This document shows positions 29,147 to 34,349 of a DNA stretch of 34,349 nt, in pieces. The stretch lies in assembly GCA_009731375.1 (NCBI GenBank), contig BJOX01000218.1:49176-83524 (forward strand). The letters are read 5' to 3'. A program made the translations under genes and the position numbers. The first letter of the stretch is position 1; each line of letters begins with the position of its first letter. A model generated the notes under the pieces. That model was not told the DNA's origin. It did no database searches and worked only from the letters and a program-made list of their open reading frames with translations. Source of the DNA: Paulinella micropora. Lineage: Eukaryota > Cercozoa > Imbricatea > Euglyphida.

Positions 29147-30027
29147 GAGCTCTGACCTACCGCATCCAGGGTAAAGGCAAGACACTGGTGGTTCATGTCC
29201 GACGCTTAATGCGCTTTAACCCCATGCTCGACCGAAACGAGACCATGGCGGATGCTATCCAAAAGCTGAACGTAAGCTTGCGTGCCCCGCCCAAGCGCCG
29301 TGATAGGACGGCCGAGGCGAAGGGTAATCCCGATCAGCCGATCCCGGCTGCGGAGAATAACGCGGCTACGGCACCCAGCCAGGAGGAAATGGACGTCGAC
29401 CAAGACGACGGATCCTCTCCGGCAGTTATAGCTCCGCGGCCGGACATACATCCGCAGACCGAACAGGAGGAAAAGGCAGCTGTTGTCCCTCAGCGCCCGC
29501 CGAGCGAGTCCAAGCTCAAGAAAGGCGAGGACGCTAAGACCATCCATTGGCACGTGGGGAAAATATACCTACTTCGCCCACCGGAGGCCCACGTAGGCGA
29601 CGATTGCCTAAACGACTTCTTCCTAATGAAAGTCCGGGAATGGGAACCGAAGGTCCGCGCCACACGGGTACACAAAGTAACCAAGGCCGAACCGCCCATC
29701 CTCCAGTTTTATCGGTCACACCAAGACCTTGACGATCCTGAGTCCCGAATATTCTATCCAGTATATAGAGACGGGAAGAACGTCGAAACGTTCTGGAAGG
29801 GCATTACCGATAAATCGCCTGGATACAAACCCTGGCAGATACAGGGGTGGCCGCGCATGGTGATAGATTACCCGTTCGACCTCCAACACGGCCGAATCCC
29901 AATCAGGGTATGGGACGAGATAGCCGCGGAAGGCATCTCCACCGATCTCATAGGGGCACCAGCACCGGGTAAATACAAACCTGGTAGGCTTGGCCAAGCG
30001 GCTAAATCCAAACAGGGTCGAAAGTAG
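29113..30027 (+). CDS. pol: Integrase C-terminus (GPY/F) with long extension
   Basis: This frame begins with AGPYTVLEQVGALTYRI, the GPY/F module of Ty3-type integrases, and so continues pol after a 1-nt deletion; it has no ATG of its own. Next come HVRRLMRFNP, an acidic disordered stretch (EEMDVDQDDGSS) and about 130 residues of folded-looking sequence (WHVGKIYLLRPP; DDCLNDFFLMKVREWEP; QGWPRMVIDYPFD) of unknown type. It ends in a basic tail (RLGQAAKSKQGRK). A chromodomain, which many Ty3 integrases use to choose target chromatin, is not recognisable, but the terminal fold could have a similar job. That is speculation. Confidence 0.75.
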   Translation: MAGPYTVLEQVGALTYRIQGKGKTLVVHVRRLMRFNPMLDRNETMADAIQKLNVSLRAPPKRRDRTAEAKGNPDQPIPAAENNAATAPSQEEMDVDQDDGSSPAVIAPRPDIHPQTEQEEKAAVVPQRPPSESKLKKGEDAKTIHWHVGKIYLLRPPEAHVGDDCLNDFFLMKVREWEPKVRATRVHKVTKAEPPILQFYRSHQDLDDPESRIFYPVYRDGKNVETFWKGITDKSPGYKPWQIQGWPRMVIDYPFDLQHGRIPIRVWDEIAAEGISTDLIGAPAPGKYKPGRLGQAAKSKQGRK

Positions 30028-30751
30028 TCGAGGTGATGATCGATGAAATGCATACGAATTCGGGTAGTATAGAGGTACCGGGCACAACCGCACCACGCGG
30101 AAACCTAGCCACTCCTACACTAGGGACACACCCGCCGATATCTCTATCTTATCTAAAATACTACCTAGGTCTGCTCTTCTACGGGAGAGAAGGGATAGGA
30201 CCTAACTTGATATGACAAACGGGAAAAATGACCCTGCCCCGCCTGCCGTGGGGTGCGACGGCCCTGAAGGTATCTTGACGGGTCGGTAGTTGGTGTTGCC
30301 GCCATGGGTTGGAATAATTTCAGGCTAGCTCAACCTAGCCATTGCACATCACACTCGCCTCCTCTCGAGTTGTCATTCCGCCTCTCGCGGCTCTGACATG
30401 TGTAGGGTGTGATAGATTATTCCCCACAGAATGTCATGTCATTTATGTCAAGCCCCCTCAATCCTGTTGTTTGGGTGGAAGGTTGAAACATACCACGAGC
30501 CATAAGCATATATACTCCATTCATGCACTTAAGTGTCCCTATTCCGAAACAGCCCGATTCCTATATAATCCCGAGGCAACAAGTACGGACAGGCGAAGGG
30601 ACCCAAGGGCTCATGTCGCGCCCAAATCCCCCTGTTGACAAGTACATAAGTAAGCAAGTGTGCAAAGACGACAAACATCCAAATCCACACGACAAACACA
30701 CTTACTTTACTCAAAATCTTGGATCAACAATTCCTAAAATAACTTATAAGC
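30028..30751 (+). other. Spacer between pol and the third ORF; possible internal promoter
   Basis: No coding frame of note over about 720 bp. Two TATA-like strings occur, CATATATACT (about 30508-30517) and CTATATAATCC (about 30561-30571), the second about 190 bp before the ATG at 30752. They could serve a separate transcript for the downstream ORFs; alternatively the ORF is reached by splicing. Neither is shown. Confidence 0.35.
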
Positions 30752-32728
30752 ATGTCTCCTGTAGGCATGGAAAAAGCCCCGGAGCTATATCTAGCGTTCC
30801 TATTAGCGTGCGTGGCGTCAGTGTGCGTTATCGTGGTGGTCCATTTGCTCATGCAAGCCATCGCGGTCGATAGGGGGAAAGCATCGGAACAACGGCAGGA
30901 AGGCCAGCCGATAGCAGGGGTGCCGCCGGAGGCCAAACAACCGCCTGGGTCCCAATTGCCTATGTCGGAGAGCCCCAGGTTCACCAACCCACCACACAAA
31001 CGACACAAAGCAACGCACTCGGAAGATGAGGGGGCCGGAGACTTTCCGGAGGGCCTTACCCAACCCCGCCCGAGCACAAGCGCGTCCAATAGCCCACCCA
31101 GCAACACACACAATCTTTCGCCTACCGAGGCCCAGTATGCCCGCATGAGTTCGAAGGAAGTAGCAGCACTGGCTAGTACTGCGAACACACCTCCCTCTCC
31201 ACCAACGGACGAGGATGTCGACCCGGAGGGTATAACCGCCCTACCAGAGGAAGACGACGAACCATGGCGTATGCCGGACGAGTTCGACCAATCGGACACC
31301 GCATACGAAACGGGGGAAGATAGTGATCCTGATGTGTTGGCGCGCAACCGAGCAAAGCGACGCATAAAGGCCCGCCGCCACTATTGGCGACGATTCGGCA
31401 GCCAAGACAAAACCGTACCTGACAAATACAGCGACGGGTTGAACCCGGTTGAGGAGTCAAAACCCGTTCCTGCGGTAACCGATTTGGAATATCAGCACCA
31501 CCGCTGTCCACCGCCCGAAGAACCCCGACATTGGGGCAGGAACGAGGAGTTTGTGGCATACTTCCACAAAACTGACGACCTCCCGTACGTATACGGCCCG
31601 ATCGACCGACCTGTATATTGTCACGGGGGCAAATGGGTACGGTCGAACACTTACCGACTCGTTCGATGGGAAACCAAGGAAGGGAAACCCAAAGCTCCTC
31701 CTTCCAGCCCGCCCCATAGGGTCAACTACGATAACATCAACCGATTGATGATGCCCTATCGAATTTCGGAGCACAATATGCTACGGGGGGTGGATCCGCA
31801 CCTTCATCAAATAGCGGTTGAACGCGAAGAGCTCTCTAGGCCCGTTCGATACGCATTTGACCCCGCATCGCGCCGAATACACCGCATATACCCTCCATAC
31901 CCGGATATCACGGACGCGGAGCGCCGCCTGCGGCTCGAATGCCCTGCGCTAAGGCACACAACCAATCTGCGATCCAATCCCTTCCAACCTACGAAGGAAC
32001 CATACCGGCACATGCTGGTCGGCAACCAGGTCAACTGGGTCCCGGACCCTCACCTATTTGAGGAGTCACCAGCCAAGGGAGTCGTACTTGAAGGGAGAGT
32101 GCCCACACCGCCCCCACCACTGATGGATGAGAGAGGTGTCTGGTCCAACAACCCGAGCTGTTCCTACATGGACACGGACGCAAACCTCCTCATGGTGACC
32201 TGTTGCGGGCTGAACTCGGTGGCGGTCAATGGATCGTACGCCTGCAACCGCAGATGGACCTTACCCTCTGACATTTACACGTCACCAGAGCGTAACGGAC
32301 CGCACCTCTGTCCGGAACACACGCTCACCTACAAGAGGCGGGAAAGGAAATTCCCGTTCACGAACCCAGCGCATGTTCCCCCAGGACCGCCAACCTGGCG
32401 CGCTCACGAAAATCCACTCCCACACGTGGAATCATACGTCCCTATCCCGAACGACCCTACAACGCTAACCGAGGCGGAGTGGGCGTTAACTCGTTCCATA
32501 ATGGGCTGGACTAGCTTGTCCGACCAACAAAGGGCGTGTGTGCTCCGATTCTATGGCATAAACGCGCAGCCCAAACATCTCTTGGAACCCTATGAGCTCC
32601 GAAGGCTCCGATGGCCACAAATGGACATCAATTGCTACTACTACCTCCTGGAGGAAGCGGGTGTACCCCTTCCGGAGGAAGTAAAAGTATACCGGGCCTA
32701 TCACCTAAGAAAGGGCCACCTCGCTTGA
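30752..32728 (+). CDS. ORF3: membrane-anchored protein of unknown function downstream of pol
   Basis: A 658-codon frame with ATG at 30752. Residues about 11-36 form one hydrophobic helix (ELYLAFLLACVASVCVIVVV and on), followed by R/K residues, so a signal anchor is likely. Residues 50-195 are proline-, serine- and acid-rich and probably disordered. A basic patch follows (AKRRIKARRHYWRR, 201-214). The rest is tyrosine/proline-rich with a Cys/His cluster: CC at 484-485, C498, C520 and H523, possibly metal-binding. It stands where env or env-like genes stand in some Ty3/gypsy elements, but no fusion peptide, furin-type site or C-terminal anchor is seen, so calling it an envelope protein is not justified. 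It has no recognised family. Codon use and an open frame over almost 2 kb support a real gene. Confidence 0.75.
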   Translation: MSPVGMEKAPELYLAFLLACVASVCVIVVVHLLMQAIAVDRGKASEQRQEGQPIAGVPPEAKQPPGSQLPMSESPRFTNPPHKRHKATHSEDEGAGDFPEGLTQPRPSTSASNSPPSNTHNLSPTEAQYARMSSKEVAALASTANTPPSPPTDEDVDPEGITALPEEDDEPWRMPDEFDQSDTAYETGEDSDPDVLARNRAKRRIKARRHYWRRFGSQDKTVPDKYSDGLNPVEESKPVPAVTDLEYQHHRCPPPEEPRHWGRNEEFVAYFHKTDDLPYVYGPIDRPVYCHGGKWVRSNTYRLVRWETKEGKPKAPPSSPPHRVNYDNINRLMMPYRISEHNMLRGVDPHLHQIAVEREELSRPVRYAFDPASRRIHRIYPPYPDITDAERRLRLECPALRHTTNLRSNPFQPTKEPYRHMLVGNQVNWVPDPHLFEESPAKGVVLEGRVPTPPPPLMDERGVWSNNPSCSYMDTDANLLMVTCCGLNSVAVNGSYACNRRWTLPSDIYTSPERNGPHLCPEHTLTYKRRERKFPFTNPAHVPPGPPTWRAHENPLPHVESYVPIPNDPTTLTEAEWALTRSIMGWTSLSDQQRACVLRFYGINAQPKHLLEPYELRRLRWPQMDINCYYYLLEEAGVPLPEEVKVYRAYHLRKGHLA

Positions 32729-32730
32729 TA

Positions 32731-32799
32731 ATGGTCGGGGACGAGTTGCGCCGATTCCTGGAGGCTCTCGGCCTACCCCACGAGGAGAGTGCAACATAA
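32731..32799 (+). CDS. Tiny ORF (22 codons) just after ORF3
   Basis: ATG lies 2 nt after the ORF3 stop and reads MVGDELRRFLEALGLPHEES. It might be the displaced true C-terminus of ORF3 after an indel, or a separate small peptide. It could also be chance. Confidence 0.25.
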   Translation: MVGDELRRFLEALGLPHEESAT

Positions 32800-32893
32800 C
32801 CGTCTCTCCTCACCTTATCAAGATATATCCCCATATACATACCTAACCTTCGCCCTCCTACCTGGGCGGAGTTACTATCGTCCCCGGCCCCCT

Positions 32894-33256
32894 ATGACTC
32901 CCGCCCGATTCCAGGGAGCGGCACGGCTGCGGCAAAGACATTACCTCCGTTTTCGCCAAGAACACATGGCGACATGGCTCATAGCCGTTCGCTATAGTTT
33001 GTTCCGGAACGGCCATGGGTACCTACCTAATGTCGTGCCCAGTGATGGCGATCCAAGACCTACCGACCCTCGACGCCTCCAACCATTGGGCGGAGAGATG
33101 GGCCAGACACTTCCGTCACCACGCCCGTCCAGAATGGGATGGCGCGGTACAAGACGTGGAGTTCCAATGGCACCAGGCAACAACGCCGTTGGATTATATA
33201 TATCGATATCACTCTCGACATTGTTACCCCCGATGGGAACAAGTGTACGAATATAA
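32894..33256 (+). pseudogene. ORF4, first frame
   Basis: ATG at 32894 (MTPARFQGAARLRQRHYLRF) opens an arginine-rich stretch. After about 33000 the neighbouring frame looks more protein-like, so the later part to 33256 is probably off frame. Confidence 0.4.
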
Positions 33257-33494
33257 ACTCGGGGCCATTATACGACAACTATACCCTGAGTATAAACCAC
33301 CGCAATTATCTATCCGACCGTTCGAGCTCTCCAACGACGAACGGAAGATGATTCGGATCCAACTCGATCACGAGCGTGACGATCCTCCCCTCGACCAAAT
33401 CGAGGAACGTCCTCGCGGCCGCTCTCCCTCCCAGTCCAGCACTGAGGACAATTTCACCCGATATGTGGAAGCGGACGAGAATGACGAGTTTTGA
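33015..33494 (+). CDS. ORF4, second frame: small hydrophilic protein of unknown function
   Basis: 159 codons from ATG at 33015. The sequence is rich in tryptophan, tyrosine and histidine (HWAERWARHFRHHARPEWDG; YIYRYHSRHCYPRWEQVYEY) with an acidic end (DNFTRYVEADENDEF). No domain recognised. It may be one protein with the frame that starts at 32894, split by an indel near 33010-33030, or a separate overlapping gene. Confidence 0.5.
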   Translation: MGTYLMSCPVMAIQDLPTLDASNHWAERWARHFRHHARPEWDGAVQDVEFQWHQATTPLDYIYRYHSRHCYPRWEQVYEYKLGAIIRQLYPEYKPPQLSIRPFELSNDERKMIRIQLDHERDDPPLDQIEERPRGRSPSQSSTEDNFTRYVEADENDEF

Positions 33495-34290
33495 GACCCT
33501 CCAAAAGGGGTTGTATATATCTCCATAGACACTTCTGACAATAACTTCCAGCTGGCTCGATTCAATTGTATATATCTATACAAAAAAAAATACCCACCAA
33601 GGACACCAAAAATGAAACAAACATCTAGACTGGCAAAGCGCCCGTTCATTCCAACAAATGGACGATCTACGAGCAAGTTCATTATCCACCTAAGCGCTAA
33701 TGAATCTGCTCATAGATCTGGGGATCGCGCTCCGACACCTCTGTCCTATAACAGGGATTCGGGAAGCATACTGAAGATATCTCACCTGTTCTTCCCGTCC
33801 GTGGGTCAGATTGGGTGAAGTATCTAACGTACGACCCATTCCAGTCTTATGGTCTCCCAGCCAGAGAACCCGACCGATTTGCGGAGTTCACTTGGAGAAC
33901 ACATTCATCCCAACCTTTCCAATTAGGGCAGATGGGGTGAAGATGTTGCCACACGGTCAAGTCCGAGGCGCGCTGTGAGAGTTTGCACCAGCAGTATACC
34001 CGCCAGAGGTTCTACTGTTGGACCAAATGCATCTCCGTCCTGGCGTTCACTTGGGAAAGACATTCATCCCAACCTTTCCAATTAGGGCAGCTGGGATGAA
34101 GGCCTTATCACAACCTGACCATGTCTGACCTCCGTCCCACCCAGCGGGAATCCAAAGGAGTGTTGATAAGGGTACGAAGTGAGGTTGAGTCAGCAAAGAT
34201 GCGACTTTACTTCAGACCCCAAGCCCGGCCAATTTGGGAAGAGCCAGAACACACGAAGTTACTCCTCACATTTTTATGACAAGGGTCATC
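33495..34290 (+). other. 3' non-coding region of the LTR element with direct repeats
   Basis: No long frame. TTGTATATATCT occurs twice (about 33507 and 33566); the second forms a hairpin TTGTATA-TATC-TATACAA (33566-33583) followed by an A run. A block of about 60 bp with CATTCATCCCAACCTTTCC is present at 33886-33944 and 34045-34103 (period 159). A weaker third relative ends near 33820. Confidence 0.65.
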
Positions 34291-34303
34291 AAGGGGGGGG
34301 AAG
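34291..34303 (+). promoter_or_regulatory. Polypurine tract
   Basis: A 13-base all-purine run, AAGGGGGGGGAAG, directly before TGTAGAGCG. In LTR elements such a tract survives RNase H and primes plus-strand DNA synthesis. Confidence 0.65.
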
Positions 34304-34349
34304 TGTAGAGCGAAATTCAAAATTCAAATTTGAGAATTAAACCAAAAAT
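34304..34349 (+). mobile_element. Start of probable 3' LTR (cut by window end)
   Basis: Begins with TG right after the purine tract and is AT-rich (AAATTCAAAATTCAAATTTG). No second copy was found upstream in the window, so the LTR identity is unproven. Confidence 0.5.

Larger units (their letters stand above)
20048..34349 (+). mobile_element. Very long Ty3/gypsy-type LTR retrotransposon
   Basis: The gene order is gag, protease, reverse transcriptase, RNase H, integrase, then extra ORFs, purine tract and LTR start, all on the plus strand. The integrase lies after RNase H, which places it in Ty3/gypsy (Metaviridae-like) rather than Ty1/copia. The internal part is at least 14 kb, well above the usual size of this superfamily. 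The excess comes from a long spacer between protease and RT, a long integrase tail and about 3.5 kb of extra ORFs and 3' non-coding sequence. Two N gaps, a duplicated integrase block and several frame breaks show either decay or assembly error. The 5' LTR is not identified. Confidence 0.88.

Noticed and set aside
30752-32728. Naming ORF3 a retroviral envelope gene
   Set aside because: It has only an N-terminal helix; no fusion peptide, cleavage site or C-terminal anchor.

Overview
The window reads as a piece of a large, repeat-rich eukaryotic nuclear genome. It holds two retroelement classes, long simple-sequence tracts, GT-AG style splice signals around a small coding island, and six runs of N where assembly failed. 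No bacterial operon, CRISPR array or rRNA is visible. A protist or alga seems likely, but nothing seen fixes the taxon.

Region 1 (1-7913) is built from LINE (non-LTR) retrotransposon material, all in minus orientation. One long element (about 1599-7712) has a large ORF with an N-terminal RNA-binding-like region, an APE-type endonuclease, a reverse transcriptase (YADD) and a C-terminal CCHC motif. It is broken by one in-frame stop and one frameshift. It ends in an (ATT)n tail. Around it are at least five shorter 3'-end units of related elements, each with its own tail, joined head to tail. Their 3' ends share a box and a hairpin whose stem sequence changes while pairing is kept.

Region 2 (7914-13115) is a higher-order satellite. 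A GC-rich array (140/159-bp units), an AT-richer array (183-bp units with a 16-bp palindrome) and a C-rich box occur twice in the same order, about 2.28 kb apart, with an N gap between. A sequence identical in form to the complement of a tRNA 3' end lies at the left edge.

Region 3 (11951-18000) is dominated by microsatellites: GATA, GATT, GT, AAAG, CATA and CT. It contains one coding island, a probable exon at 15803-15992 encoding an IENR1/NUMOD1-like DNA-binding repeat. From 18000 to 20047 the only clear feature is a 182-bp tandem repeat.

Region 4 (about 20048-34349) is a very long Ty3/gypsy-type LTR retrotransposon on the plus strand. It has a frameshifted gag, a gap, then pol in the order protease, reverse transcriptase, RNase H, integrase. 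There is a large unassigned block between protease and RT, and a second copy of the integrase core across another gap. Pol has a long C-terminal extension. Downstream are extra ORFs with no recognised homology, the first of which begins with a transmembrane helix. A purine tract and the first 46 bp of a likely 3' LTR end the window. The 5' LTR was not identified. Both large elements look decayed or carry assembly indels, so activity in this copy is doubtful.
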